Assembly: GCA_015657535.1 (NCBI GenBank)
Contig: JADHZB010002074.1
Coordinates: 69,150 to 133,149 of the forward strand
Reading direction: 5' to 3'
DNA length: 64,000 nt
From: Nephromyces sp. MM_2019
Lineage: Eukaryota > Apicomplexa > Aconoidasida > Nephromycida
In this document: piece after piece, positions 11,609-22,652 of the stretch
How the letters are laid out: every line of letters starts with the position of its first letter
How positions within the stretch are numbered: the stretch's first letter is position 1
Notes under the pieces: generated by a model
Database searches by the model: none
What the model saw: the letters and a program-made list of their open reading frames with translations, nothing else
Told to the model about the DNA's origin: nothing
Program-made: the position numbers and the translations under genes

Positions 11609-13534
11609 ATGGATTTAGGAATCTTTCGACTAGCGGGAGGCGTATTATGTTCTTTCTGGTTATGATAGTGAGAAACACTGCATTGAAGGGATAATATTTA
11701 TCCACTTCTTAAACGGTAGCTATTTCGCTTTGTGGAACATGAAGTTATCCTGCCCCGGTCTAATTTGTCAAGCTCTTAATTTCTCATCGGCTCACTTTTT
11801 TGCCAAAGGCAAGAGTGTATCCAACCCCCACACGTATAGAATAGCCTTTGGACGTCTAAAATGCTTTCTTTATTTTTAATTTATAGCTTGCGACATCATT
11901 TTATCCAGTTGAGACATTGTCTCTGCAGAGATACTAGTAAAACAAGCAGATATTATTAAGAAAAGGAAAAAAAGTGAAAAACTGCCTGAAATTTCCAGCA
12001 TGGAAAATGATGAGGCTGCTCCTAAAAGTGTAAGTATTTTTTTATATTACTTGAGTAGCACGAAACCTCCGGTAGTAGTTCTTTCAACGATTTTGAACTC
12101 ACCATTTTCAGAAATTTAAGTGACTCCTATGCACTGGACCGTTTTACCATTTCCAGCACCTTCTGTGCTGCAACTGTTAATTTTTACCTATGCAAAGCCA
12201 GAAAATCCTATGATTTGCGCATTATTTCCCTGTAGGATGGTTTCTGGTCTTATTTTGGATTGGGAGCAGCGACAAAATCTCAGGTAGTACCGCTTTAGCA
12301 GCTAAGTTCACTGTTTTGCTAGACATATTTGCATATATTCAAATAGTTCATACAAGTAAAAAATAAAAAACGCCCTTTTGATTTTGTAAGCCTCAATACT
12401 ATCACATTGTCTCTTGTGTGATCTTTCAGGACTCTACGTAACTTTATGAGAGTTAAAAGCATCTGTGTCATTGCTGATCGTAGAAAAAGAAAGAAGTGTG
12501 CCCGATACTGGCACTATTGTATGAATTTTTGTTACATTTCACTTATGAGCCCTCAAGAGCCATGAGAAGCTTATCTAAAAGTAACGGCTTTATAGAATAA
12601 CATGCTTAAGGCCATTTACATCTCTTAGTTTTTCTTTTCATAACGCAACTGCCCTGCCTTCATTGTTCTTATGGTCGCTACATCTTTGGTAATATAAGTG
12701 TCAATAAAAGTTCATCAGCTACGAACACCTGTCAGAGTATAAATATATGAAAATTTCCGTTCATCCGTATGTAGCCAAAAAGGAAACTACATGGCGCTAT
12801 TTTCATTTTTACCATAATTATTTCAACATTTCACATTCCATGCCACTACACTTAGCTTTTGCTGAAATACTTTTGGGTCGCACATGCAATTGGCTATATG
12901 CAAGGTCACTTACATATTCTTATTGTCGTGCAGTTCCTTTAATGTTCATTCTATAGCTACATTTGAAGCCTTCTCCATCGCTTCATTGTATCGAACTCAC
13001 AAATTGCACATGCTTCGATAATAGGGTTTGAGAATCTATCTCGTGGTATGCACAATAACCGTCAACTTTATGCAGGAACAGGAGCAACCCGCGCAAGAAC
13101 AAAATCGTCACAAGGCAAACGTGCGGTTCTCCGTAGCCGCTCCTGATGACCCTCCGATAGTTAGGAGACACTCGCTAAAAAAGGGTGTTACCGGATTAGG
13201 ATTTGTTGAGTTGCTAGAAACTTTAATGCTTTCGCATGAGCCTTCAGGCAATATTGATGCAGGCGTTGCATCTTCTGAGTGGTCAGAAAATTCATCTCTG
13301 AGGTCCTTTGGATCGTATGATAGTAATTCCGGTGAATACCTAGACTACAGTAATTTACTATTGTCTAATGCTGAGGTAGTCGCCATAGAAGAAATTCAGG
13401 AACGATCAGAAATATTGCATGCCGCTCTATGCGAGGAGCTGCGGGTTGATGCGTCGGAAAGAGGGAACTCAATAAAAATGCGATTATTTCAATCCGACGA
13501 CAACTTTGAGCACGAGGCGGAGGTAAAACAATAA
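11609..13534 (+). CDS. secreted acidic orphan protein, 5 exons
   Basis: Not recognised. Exons: 11609-11658, 11720-11757, 11929-12029, 12236-12283 and 13076-13534 (stop TAA); phases 2, 1, 0, 0 all agree. The signal peptide is split over exons 1 and 2 (MDLGIFRLAGGVLCSF then CYFALWNMKLSCP). Exon 3 is highly charged (KQADIIKKRKKSEKLPEI), exon 4 aromatic (DGFWSYFGLGAA), and exon 5 (152 codons) is acidic with Gln- and Ser-rich stretches and a helical Glu-rich part (VVAIEEIQERSEILHAAL). Donors GTAAGT at 12030 and GTAGTA at 12284 and acceptors CTCTGCAG and CCCTGTAG are strong. Predicted length 231 residues, no later membrane segment, so probable export to the vacuole or outside. The last codons (GAG before GTAAAA) could be a donor to a further exon. 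Confidence 0.6.
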
Positions 13535-13866
13535 TTTTTGTGTTTGAAATAGCTTGCTGCACAAAGGTTAGAATTTTTAGGATGAGTGACTGGTGCTTTA
13601 TTATACATTTTCCTGATTTGGGTATTCTGCAGTTTTTTAAGTAGCGCAAATTTTAATCCGTTACATCTATCATGCTACCTTTGCACCTTATTTTTTCTTT
13701 GCCTTGCCTTTTTTTTTTCTCCTTAACGATTTCTCCTTATACTCATTATTTTTATAAAACTCCAGGCCCCATCCCTTCTGTCCTTGTTTTAAAAATATTA
13801 TTGCGATTGAGTTTTTGAGTATATTCGAGATTGCCTGAAAGCGTTAATAAGCTCTTTCATATAGTT

Positions 13867-14384
13867 ATGAATAAGAAACTAGACCTGTACACTTCTTTAA
13901 GTAAGCTTTAAATCGCTTCAAAAACAAAATGATAAATTTTTAGCAAGTGTGAATATATCTCAGATGGCACTACGGGATATTCAGCTATTATCTGAATTTT
14001 TGGCTGAAGGGTTAGTTATAGTCTGTACGTACTATTTTTTTTGCTGTCCATATTATCATGTATGGTGGCTGCATATAGAACATATATTTCCGTCTTCTGT
14101 TAAAGGACTAAAAATAGATAAACCTGCATTCTTCTCGTCTTTTTCCTAAGTAGTGCACGTGCGATTACTGGCCGTGCTACTTGGCAGGCCGATCAACTTT
14201 AGCGATGATGCTTTCATCTGGGTCAGTAAATACGTATAAATAAACCTTGCTTATTTCTTTGCTACCAATTTTTGTTGTAACTGACCATACTGGCGGTTAA
14301 TTTCGGTACCGCTATGAACATTGTTACGCGTTTTTCGTTCGTTCCTTTAACGATACTATATAACTACCTTTTCAGATTTATTGA
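13867..14384 (+). CDS. candidate very small protein, 4 exons
   Basis: Not recognised. Exons 13867-13900, 13944-14010, 14188-14221 and 14376-14384 (stop TGA) agree in phase (1, 2, 0) and have good sites: donor GTAAGC, acceptor TTTTTAG, donor GTTAGT, acceptor TTGGCAG, donor GTCAGT, acceptor CCTTTTCAG. The product would be only about 47 residues (includes SQMALRDIQLLSEFLAEG). It may instead be the 3' part of a gene whose first exons I missed, possibly a continuation of the preceding gene. Confidence 0.3.
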
Positions 14385-14626
14385 GTTTTTAAAATGCTTT
14401 ATATTAGGGGGTAGGTGTTATTTTGCATTTCATTTTTTGATGGTCTGGGTGTAATATGACGCTGCACTTAGCTTTTTTAGACTGCAACCGTGATGTAGTA
14501 CTCTTGCTAAAACTATTGTGGTGTCCCAATTTACTTACATTCTAATTTTAGCACATTGCCTACAAAGAAATTTTGGCACGAGTTTTTGCATCATTATTAG
14601 TTCTTTCCAATATGATAGCAATGATT

Positions 14627-14809
14627 TTAATAAAAGCTTTCTTTATTGATGTTGCTAAATCTAAAAATTAACCTATTTATTTTCAGTGGCAAATCAGGTA
14701 AACGTAAAAACTGCTTCGTAAAATATCTAGAAGGTTCAAGATTTGAAAAGCCAAGTAGCCCATTAATGAGTTCACAATCATGAAAATTCACTGTACGGAT
14801 AATGAACAT
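14627..14809 (-). other. 60-codon minus-strand open frame, uncertain
   Basis: An ATG-started open frame at 14809 (MFIIRTVNFHDCELINGLLG) with no recognisable domain and no strong splice signals. It could be a short gene, a terminal exon, or chance. The flanking 14385-15579 is AT-rich; the only other thing seen is a 20-codon plus frame starting at ATG 15368. Confidence 0.2.
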
Positions 14810-15579
14810 TGGTTGAAGAAGACAGGTTTATAGCTCCATATTTCTGAGAAAATCACACAGGATCCCGACGGAGAATAGACAGCAATAAATTGCTTTCCCT
14901 GTCAATTTGGAATTTTGGTAAATAGATTATCTCGCTATAATTATTGCCTTTACCATCTTTTGAACTTTATTGTTTGCATTTTCATGAGAATGGATATAAA
15001 TATATTTTTCAATATCATAGTTTTTACAATAGCACAAGTATAGTTGTAAATACATAGACCGAGCAGTATCAGGCTTTTGGATTTATAATGGGACTGGACT
15101 AACAAGAAATAATATGAAGAGGGGTAATAAGAATTTAGATACTTTTATTCACAGTAAGCGAAATCCTTAATATTTCTGATATATTCAAGCTGACTAATGC
15201 ATTTAATTTAAACCTTTTCGTATGTAGCCTAAGTTTTAGAGGCATCTTAGTCAATGAATTGCAGAAGGCAATACGTATGGAATCAATGCGTTTTCTTTGC
15301 TATTTCATGTTCCTCCACAGATAGAGTATTAAACCTTAACCATTAAAAGCTAATTGAAGGAGTGTAGATGCAACTCCGTTGGAAACCACCTGCCCATCAA
15401 AATTATCGGGAGATTAAACTAAAATAGCTATATGTATGCTGGATCACTGTATTACTCCTTGGTTTATTCTAGCACGGTTGCATCTTTTTCAGCTTTACTT
15501 CTTCTGCATGATTTTTAAGTTATCAATGTACCTAAGAAATAATTCACTTGATTGAGAATATCCTTTAAAACTACGTGCA

Positions 15580-16045
15580 CTACTTAGTAACGTATTGATT
15601 GACTACCACACTCGCATATTTATTTATTTCGCTGTTCCAAAAACTTCTACAGGAGTTATAGCTAGTCTTATACTGAGCGTTTTCGGAGTGGTTAAGCTCA
15701 TCTTCATTACTTTTTATGTATTTTTGATGCCTTTCAATCTAAAAAAAGTGAAAAACACTTCGACACTTTATTTCAGATAAAGGGTTTTTATATCAATTGT
15801 GTTCAAACTTGCAAAAACCTCGCCAGCAGCATGCTTATTTTGAGGCTAATAGTTTAAACGGAAGAATCTGGTCTCAATTTTTTTTTAATTTACCCTCTTG
15901 CACGTTTATTTTAATTCCTTTACAATTTGAAGGGAAAACTTCAACAGTATAATGAGGAAAATTAGCTTCTACCTCCGGCTATCAACATGGCAACAAGCAA
16001 GAACAGGACTTTGAATTGCATGGCTTGTTGCCATGTGAATAACAT
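15580..16045 (-). CDS. small secreted orphan protein, 4 exons
   Basis: Not recognised. Exons in reading order: 16045-15973, 15938-15904, 15845-15819 and 15738-15580 (stop TAG); phases 1, 0, 0 agree. Exon 1 has a clear signal peptide, whether read from the ATG at 16045 or the one at 16021 (MQFKVLFLLVAMLIAG). The mature part is polar, with Lys, Asn and Glu (IERHQKYIKSNEDELNHSEN) and a Tyr/Ser-rich end. Predicted length about 99 residues. The last acceptor (run of T then AG) is strong; the donor after exon 2 (GTGCAA) is weak and a GTAAAT ten bases further on is an alternative that would need another exon. The long hydrophobic plus frame over 15595-15780 is its mirror image. Confidence 0.5.
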
Positions 16046-16969
16046 GCTAACTGCGTCTTCATCCTTTAGTTCAAATTATATGTTAGCGCGATTAAGCCTT
16101 TATGCCGCAATCCACCATGTACTAATAATAAGAATTACCTTGTGTGCTATGCACACAGGAATAGGCGTTTCCACATCATTGAAACTTGTGTGCTATATTA
16201 TTTTGATACAGCAATAAGCGCTTTAGCAGCAAGCTGTTAATTTTTTCTCAAATTATATAGGCATAATTATCTAGTTAGCTATAGCAATAACTTTTTTAAG
16301 CACCCAAAAAATTACCTTATTAGATCTGAGAAAAACACCATTGGTGCTTCATCCATCAGTATAGTAATCACTTTGAGCGGCTAGCTATTTATATGACTAC
16401 CTGGTGGTAGAATTTTTTCTTTAAAACTTGAATGAAGTAATTGTATGCTTTAATCCTCCAAGCAATGGAATCACTTTAGAAATACAAATTAGAGGAAATT
16501 AATTTGTGCGTATCAGGAAAATTTATCGCCTGAATTGTTTTGTATTGCTTCAAAATGCAACTCTTCCACTGCATAAGAAATATTTTCAATCTTAATTTAC
16601 GTCAGAGGTAATGTTGGTAACATTTAATCTGCTAATAGCGAAATTTCAAGGCGCGCAAGTCGCAATTTTCTTGAACTCATTCGACTTAAACAGCGGGAAT
16701 TATGAGTTTCTGTCGCTGGAGTGGCTCTATATTAGCTCTATGACATCAGTCTAAATTTATAGTTTTCGGAACTTAAAACGCACATTCTAACGCCTTGAGC
16801 TCTATAAAAAATTTGTGCTATAAAGAGCTCAGCGTAATATCTCATGGTAGGTCAGCGACATAATTCTAAAGGGTATCAATGCTGGATATTGGGAATGGAC
16901 AGGTTCATTCCAAAAACTTCCAAAATACAATGAAACATACCAAATTTGACCTTATAATTTTTTTGCTTA
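16046..16969. other. intergenic, no gene seen
   Basis: AT-rich spacer between two minus-strand secreted genes. It would hold the promoter of the 16045 gene and the 3' end of the 18218 gene. No exon pair with matching phase was found. Confidence 0.4.
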
Positions 16970-18218
16970 TTATGCATGGTAGAAAGAGCTTTTGCGAGTC
17001 TTTGGAATCTCCGCGATAGCATCACCCTGCTGCAGGCTAAAAGATAATGCCTTGCTCAATATCAATGTACTGAGAACTTAACCTGTTCTTCCATGCTGGA
17101 TTCTGTTGATTTTTCTGTATTTTTTCGTAATAGCACAGCCATGAACTTTAAAATTGCGCTTAGTATGGCATTAGCTTACGCTTCTCAGCTTTATGAATCT
17201 CTTTATCAGCCTTTTCAAGGACTGCATACCTCAACAACTAGGATTATTAGACTAAAAAAGGTTTAAAAAGCAGCTTTTAGTACCTTTTTTTACTGCCTTT
17301 TCCTGTTTATTAGTAGCCTCTATTGAGGGTTCACTTTTTTCCTCTTGATCTTTGAGGATGTACAAAAAAAATTTACAGCCGAGATCTTTTTGCAAATTCA
17401 ATAGAAGGTAAATGGACTCTAACCATTGGGGTTATTCTTAGGACCCAGTTTTTCATCACTTTTAGTGCCCTCTAAAACTTGAAAGCTATGAATATCACTT
17501 TTTTCGGGTTTTTCAATTATCTGGGGTTCTTTTTTGGAGGCTTTAATCCCTAAGAAAGTCATATGATGGCAGAATTTTCGCAAACTTTTATGTACTGGAA
17601 AATGTTACCTTTTTGGTATCCCTCCTGAGATGCTTCAGCGTCTTCCATAATGTTGTCTTGCTGAAGTTTGTATAATCCACGCTATATGTTTTTTAAGAAA
17701 GCAGTAAAGATTAAAGATTTACCAATTGACGCTGCTCATGCGCATCGATAGCATCCTTCAGCGTTAGAAGACAGTAAATGTTTTTGTTTTTGCTTCGCTT
17801 TAAGTTATCAGCGCTGTCTTCTTACGTAAATTTCGTCCGAGTTTGAGGATAAATCTGTATCATTCACTTGAGAGAGCACCTATAAAAAATAAAACTCTAA
17901 AGTCACTGCACAGCGACGGAGAGAGGTGAGAAGCACCACCTCAAAAAATAGCGGTGCTAATTATTTTTTAACCTTTGGGGCTAGTTTTGTGACAGGCATA
18001 ATAGGAACCGAAGACCTGTTTTGACTGGAGGTTTTAACATTTATCATGACATCTTTTTTCAAACTCTCAATATCTCGAGGAATCTCCGAATAGGATTCTA
18101 AAAATGACGCTTTTCTGCTGCTAAAGTCCCTTAATGAGGAAACCACACAATGCTGCAATAGTATCAATGCCGTGACGCTAGCAACAAGGCACATCCTTTG
18201 GATACGAATACGCTCCAT
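16970..18218 (-). CDS. secreted charged orphan protein, 9 small exons
   Basis: Not recognised. Exons in reading order: 18218-17973, 17879-17826, 17755-17723, 17660-17609, 17549-17424, 17349-17284, 17221-17180, 17102-17083 and 17029-16970 (stop TAA). All eight junctions agree in phase (0,0,0,1,1,1,1,0) and seven introns are only 54-93 bp; the longest is 140 bp. The ATG at 18218 has A at -3 and opens a textbook signal peptide (MERIRIQRMCLVASVTALIL then LQHCVVSS). The rest, of 232 residues in all, is hydrophilic, rich in Lys, Glu and Ser (EEKSEPSIEATNKQEKAVKK), with no Cys and no further membrane segment; the centre may be a helical charged rod. The design fits a secreted effector-like or vacuolar protein, but that is inference. 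The 18219-18612 spacer shows no supported exon. Confidence 0.65.
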
Positions 18219-18612
18219 TGTAATTTATTTTGCTAGAAAGCGAAGAACCCTTGTAAAAGTTAAAAAAACGGAATGATAAATTTCTTAAAAATCATACTTC
18301 GATTATGCGGTCATCCACTGAATGCATTCAGTTCCATGTGGCTGCAAATGAATAAACTTCGTTTGCCAGTGTACTTACAGGCTGAAAACATTGCTTAATC
18401 GGTGAGAAGCGAATCATAAGTCTTATATCGCATCTCCATAATTACGTTATACGGGGAGTGAGCGAATTCTTTCGCGCGACTGGTCAGGAGAATCTTAGGT
18501 GAACGTAATGTAGTGCATCACGCTCACTCTAAACGTAGGCAAAAGTTGAAAAAAACAAAAAAGTTATCACTTTAAAGCTTGTTAGGTGCTTTTTTACCAA
18601 AGGCTTAATTAG

Positions 18613-20098
18613 CGAACTCATGGAGAAAAGCACGTGTCATTGGTCCCACTTGATAATGCTCCTTACACACAAGCTACTGTGAATGCTATCTCCTTCATGG
18701 TGGAATTAGCGTGTGGATGACCAAATGTATTCTAGTGTCAGCAGTAGTACCTTTCTTAGCTTTATTGAGTTAATTTTTTTCATCGCAAGATTGCTTCGTA
18801 AAAAAGGTACTTAAGAGTGCTCATGGGCGCCAGAAGCATCCCAGAGCTTTATCCTAATAACTGGCTTGAACGATAATGGCCTAGAAGCCATATAAGTATT
18901 GGGTCTGATACCTTAGACGAATTTTAACTTCTCACTGCTTCCAACATTTTTGCGCTAGGGGTTTTGTGCTTTGCGGAAAACAATTCCAAAATAAAAGGCC
19001 ACAAATTTCTATCTTTGGGATTTCAAACAGAAGCAAGGCAAATGTTCTCTATCTTGCGAAATCCTACTGGTATGCGTATGTTAGTAAATGGAAAAATTAG
19101 ATATCGGATGTAAACTATAAGCAAAGTATAGAAGGTGATTTATCGCATACGTTTAGCTGTTGTGCCTGTTCAAGTCTGTCGAAAAAATTCCCATTTATTT
19201 TTAAAATAGGTTCAGTATTTAATATTTCAGTGGCCAAAAATGTCATGTTGCTAAGCCAAGTAGCTGGAAAATAGCCGCGCAAAGAAAAAAGGGCGTTGCT
19301 CGTACATGTAACTGTGCCAAAATGCTGCTAGGGAACAGTTACGTTCAAAAAACAAAAAACATTATTCAAACTGCTCAGCCAGCAGATACTGTGAAAGATT
19401 TTGAAGTTAAAGGTAAGCATAGCCTTTATTTTTTTTTTAAGTTGACTAGTTTATGGCTATAGAAACAATATCCCTTAAAGGAAAAAGTTGCGCCGAGAGG
19501 AAAAGCACCCCAATAACACTAGTTTAAACGCAGGGGCGCAGTGGCACAGTGTATGCTTAAGCTCTGCTGGAAGATGTCTCAGCTTATCATGATATTAGCA
19601 CACGCCTACCGCCGAGCGCAACGTAGTACTCGTATGCATTGGGTGAAAGAGTCACATATGACCAACATACACCTAAACTTAGCACCACTGCAGACACTAT
19701 ATTGTGAAAACTGACGCTTAATGCTACCGTTGCTTTCTGTAGCATACGGTGCCCCATTTTTAGTGATTTCCCTTCTTGTTATGCTATTGTAGATAAAAAC
19801 TCGGCATGCACTTTCACATGGATATTTTAGGATCAAGAGCGCATCTGCGTAATTAGGCAGCTCGCATCGCCTGCTTGTAGCTGATGCTGTTACATGTGCT
19901 ATCTCTAGTGGTACCATTATATGGCTGGAGAGTTGCTGTGTGGGAAAGAAACTTGAAATCTACGTACCAGGCAAAGTATGGTATTTTGAAGATTGCTTTC
20001 TCATTGTGCCGCTAACACTTAAATTAATGCATGCTAAGTCTATGACGGTACCTCGTTGCGCAGTAGCTGCTGAACTGTGTAAAAACTTAGGCTGGTAA
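18613..20098 (+). CDS. orphan protein, 6 exons found, 5' end unresolved
   Basis: Not recognised. Exons: 18613-18710, 18917-19069, 19231-19412, 19463-19521, 19583-19631 and 19857-20098 (stop TAA); phases 2, 2, 1, 0, 1 agree. The second exon starts at a CCTTAG acceptor and ends at GTATGCG; the third ends at a strong GTAAGC. The protein has scattered Cys residues (CFQHFCARGFVLCGK; ARTCNCAKMLLG; WLESCCVGKKLEIYVPGKVW) and an amphipathic C-terminal part (MTVPRCAVAAELCKNLGW). No start codon is firm: a possible first exon is the ATG near 18339 (MWLQMNKLRLP), donor GTGTAC. Two antisense ATG frames (19917-19606 and 20142-19960) overlap it. The two middle small exons are the least certain. Confidence 0.5.
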
Positions 20099-20460
20099 GC
20101 CATATGAGGTGACAAGGGTAATAATTCATTTTTTAAGAGCATAGCACCTTATATCCACGACAATGGCGCAAACTATAAAGGCGCTCTTCCGATATACTAG
20201 AGGTAGAGTTGCATAATTCCATCTCTCTTGGAACTATCATACCAACGGCAGCGTATTTAACAAGAATCATGCCCCCCCCTCATAAAGGCGTCAAGGTTTC
20301 CTAAACAATGTCCATGCGCATCCCAAATTCTATTTAATCACACTTTTACCTATACCAAAGCATTTTCACTGCGTAGTTGCCATTATCTGCCTTTTTAATA
20401 GATCCATACAATTTTCAGCCCATAAATCCATTTGTGTCAAACACAGTGTTGTTTGTTCTC

Positions 20461-20793
20461 TTAGTTGAAGTTTGCTAAGCCCACAGACTTGCCATGCAAT
20501 GCGTCCAGGGGAGCCTGGAGTACTGTCTGGTTCATCTTTTTTTCGGAGGGGAGTTTTACGACCTTCCTGTTGTATGCACAACCGCGAAGGCACCACCTCC
20601 CTAAAATACCTAAGATAATAGGAACTAGCACGAAAGCTGTATTAAAAAACGAAAATGCTAAAATGTGAGACTAGAAAACCTTATGAACAACTGAGTTGAC
20701 TCAGCAGTATGCGGCTTATTAAGGAATATTTTAACATACGGTTCCAGCCGCTCAACATTCTTTCTTTTGTGCGAAAGGTTTACTTTCTGCCAT
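20461..20793 (-). CDS. small single-pass membrane protein, 2 exons
   Basis: Not recognised. Exon 1 is only 10 bp (20793-20784, MAE plus one base); exon 2 is 20636-20461 (stop TAA), phase 1. The donor GTAAAC and the acceptor (TTTTTTAATACAG) are both good and the ATG has G at -3 and +4. The 61-residue product has a hydrophobic segment at once after the start (FVLVPIILGILG), followed by a basic stretch (RWCLRGCAYNRKVVK) and a polar tail, as in a signal-anchor protein. It is head to head with the 522-codon gene, 71 bp between the start codons. A second frame through the same exon (stop at 20366) is open as well, so a different splice form is possible. Confidence 0.42.
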
Positions 20794-20864
20794 TCTCCAC
20801 GATATTTTAACTCAAAGCAGCTTAAATTGAGAACTCAAAGATAACACACAAGTGACCTCGTAAG

Positions 20865-22433
20865 ATGGCTCAGCTCTCAAAGTCTACTTTTGCCGATAGG
20901 CTAGGGGCATTAAGCGCTACTTTATTTTCTTTTTTCCACCCTAAGGGAAAAATTAAGTCTAGTGAAAGTGTAGAATCTCTAGCTCAGGACATTCCCAGTA
21001 CAGACATTGTGAACGATACTAAAGCTGTTCATACATATGAAGCTTCTCCACAGCTAATATCCGGTAAATTTCACAAGGCTCAGGAAATGGGATACGATAT
21101 AAGAGTGAGCAAAAATTGCCGTAAAAAGTATACATCAGGCTCGCCGGGCGAGAAGAATTCGTCCAACAGCCAAAGTATCGCACCTAACAAGCACAATATT
21201 CAAATAAAAGATGTCCCCTTTATAAATGAGCCTGAGGTGCTAAAGAAAATATGGAGTGATGCAATCGCGAGAACACCCTTAAAAGATGCGCAGAAAGGTA
21301 TTCATAATAGATTCATAAGGTATGCTTTAACCAGTGACAATCCCAGATATTTACTCAGCACCGCCTCAGCCCGACCAGTTTCCATGCATGGCACAGCTAT
21401 TCCGAGGCCAGCATTCGAACCCGAACGGAAATGTGCTAAAAATTATACGAAATCTGCAATGTCAGTACGCAAGCATATTACAAAGGACCACAGCGCTCAA
21501 AATAATGCTAATGTTACCATGAAGGCAGAAAGTTTGACGTCAGGACAGCAGCTTTCACATGCTCTTCCTTTTAGGCTACAAGCAGCAAGTGAACGCCCAG
21601 ATATGCGGGAAACTTCAGATGAATTAGTATGTGGACCCAAGTTACCGTGCGACAAAGCTAATCGTATGCATTATGAGCAGCAAGTAAAAAGGCTATGGTT
21701 CTATCTTACCTTAACTACGCTGGAGAGGCTCCTAGGTGACATGTTAATCCGCAAAAGGTTAACAAACCTGAAAGGAAGTTTGAAAAACCAAGGAGTGAAT
21801 GAATGTTCCCCACAAGCTGCACGTGGAGAGAGCAAATTACCTGAGATCTATGTGACAGAACCATTGAAATGTGAAGATAGTCAAGCATCCAAAAGATGTG
21901 GAAAGGAACCCGTTGCTCAGTTATTTAACGGAAATTCCTGTAGGACTGACCATGCCTATGTGCACGAGCTATTACATTTATTGGGAAGCACTATATCTTT
22001 AATGAAACATCAGGAAATAATATTGACACAGAAGGTTGCTGGGCCTCCTGTCGCAGCTGATTCTTTACGCAATGTTACAGCTTCTAAATGCACTGAAAAT
22101 GAAAGGACTAGCGAATTATCGGTCTGCACAAATGATCTCCAAGGTGCAGACGATGCAGTGAGTGGACGTGCAACTGGAGTTTCACTGTATCAGCCAGCCT
22201 ATCGCACGCAATTCTCGTCAGGTTCTGGTTTGGATGATTCAATGCCATGGGAAGAAAGTATGGCAGCGCCTCCTAAGGTGGATTCGTGTGTGCCATGGAT
22301 ACACTGTAGTCCGAAGCCTGTTGCTTCGTCTGTTGCTGTCTTCGTCACTGCTCCGCGGGAACTAGGCACGAAGTCAAAGTATCTAACAAGGCATCCAATC
22401 TTTAAGTCGTTTAACATGGCTGATTACTTATAA
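20865..22433 (+). CDS. 522-residue single-exon orphan protein
   Basis: One continuous frame from ATG 20865 to TAA 22433; an in-frame stop lies four codons upstream, so this ATG is the likely start. Not recognised. The N terminus is amphipathic (MAQLSKSTFADRLGALSATL) but not a convincing signal peptide. Most of the chain is polar and low in hydrophobic clusters. A central segment around residues 270-305 (VKRLWFYLTLTTLERLLGDM) and one near 370 (YVHELLHLLGSTISLMKH) are likely helices and may be the folded parts. Pro/Ser-rich and Cys-containing linkers surround them. It is by far the longest intron-less frame in the left block, where neighbours have exons of 10-200 bp, which suggests a retained large exon or a retroposed origin. 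Start-side divergent partner at 20793. Confidence 0.7.
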   Translation: MAQLSKSTFADRLGALSATLFSFFHPKGKIKSSESVESLAQDIPSTDIVNDTKAVHTYEASPQLISGKFHKAQEMGYDIRVSKNCRKKYTSGSPGEKNSSNSQSIAPNKHNIQIKDVPFINEPEVLKKIWSDAIARTPLKDAQKGIHNRFIRYALTSDNPRYLLSTASARPVSMHGTAIPRPAFEPERKCAKNYTKSAMSVRKHITKDHSAQNNANVTMKAESLTSGQQLSHALPFRLQAASERPDMRETSDELVCGPKLPCDKANRMHYEQQVKRLWFYLTLTTLERLLGDMLIRKRLTNLKGSLKNQGVNECSPQAARGESKLPEIYVTEPLKCEDSQASKRCGKEPVAQLFNGNSCRTDHAYVHELLHLLGSTISLMKHQEIILTQKVAGPPVAADSLRNVTASKCTENERTSELSVCTNDLQGADDAVSGRATGVSLYQPAYRTQFSSGSGLDDSMPWEESMAAPPKVDSCVPWIHCSPKPVASSVAVFVTAPRELGTKSKYLTRHPIFKSFNMADYL

Positions 22434-22652
22434 CCACAAATTAAACATGCATAGCACGCTAGTTAATTTTAATGGGATCCTTTCCTGCATATTATCGTTC
22501 TTCTAACCACTGTTTGATACCTCTATGTACTCTATTCCCCTGAGGTTGGGCAGAATTTTTAGGGTAGTTATAGGTCCCAAGGCAGATATAATCCAACGCC
22601 TCACCACGTCCTGTTCCAGTAAAAAACTGAACAGCTTAACGGCTTGTTGCAA

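Noticed and set aside
15595..15780. Hydrophobic 61-codon plus-strand frame
   Set aside because: The opposite strand is a polar exon of the secreted gene with a strong acceptor; the plus frame is its mirror.
20366..20600. 76-codon minus-strand frame ending at 20366
   Set aside because: Starts with GTG and has a weaker acceptor; the other phase through the same exon gives a clear membrane segment with better sites. Kept only as an alternative.
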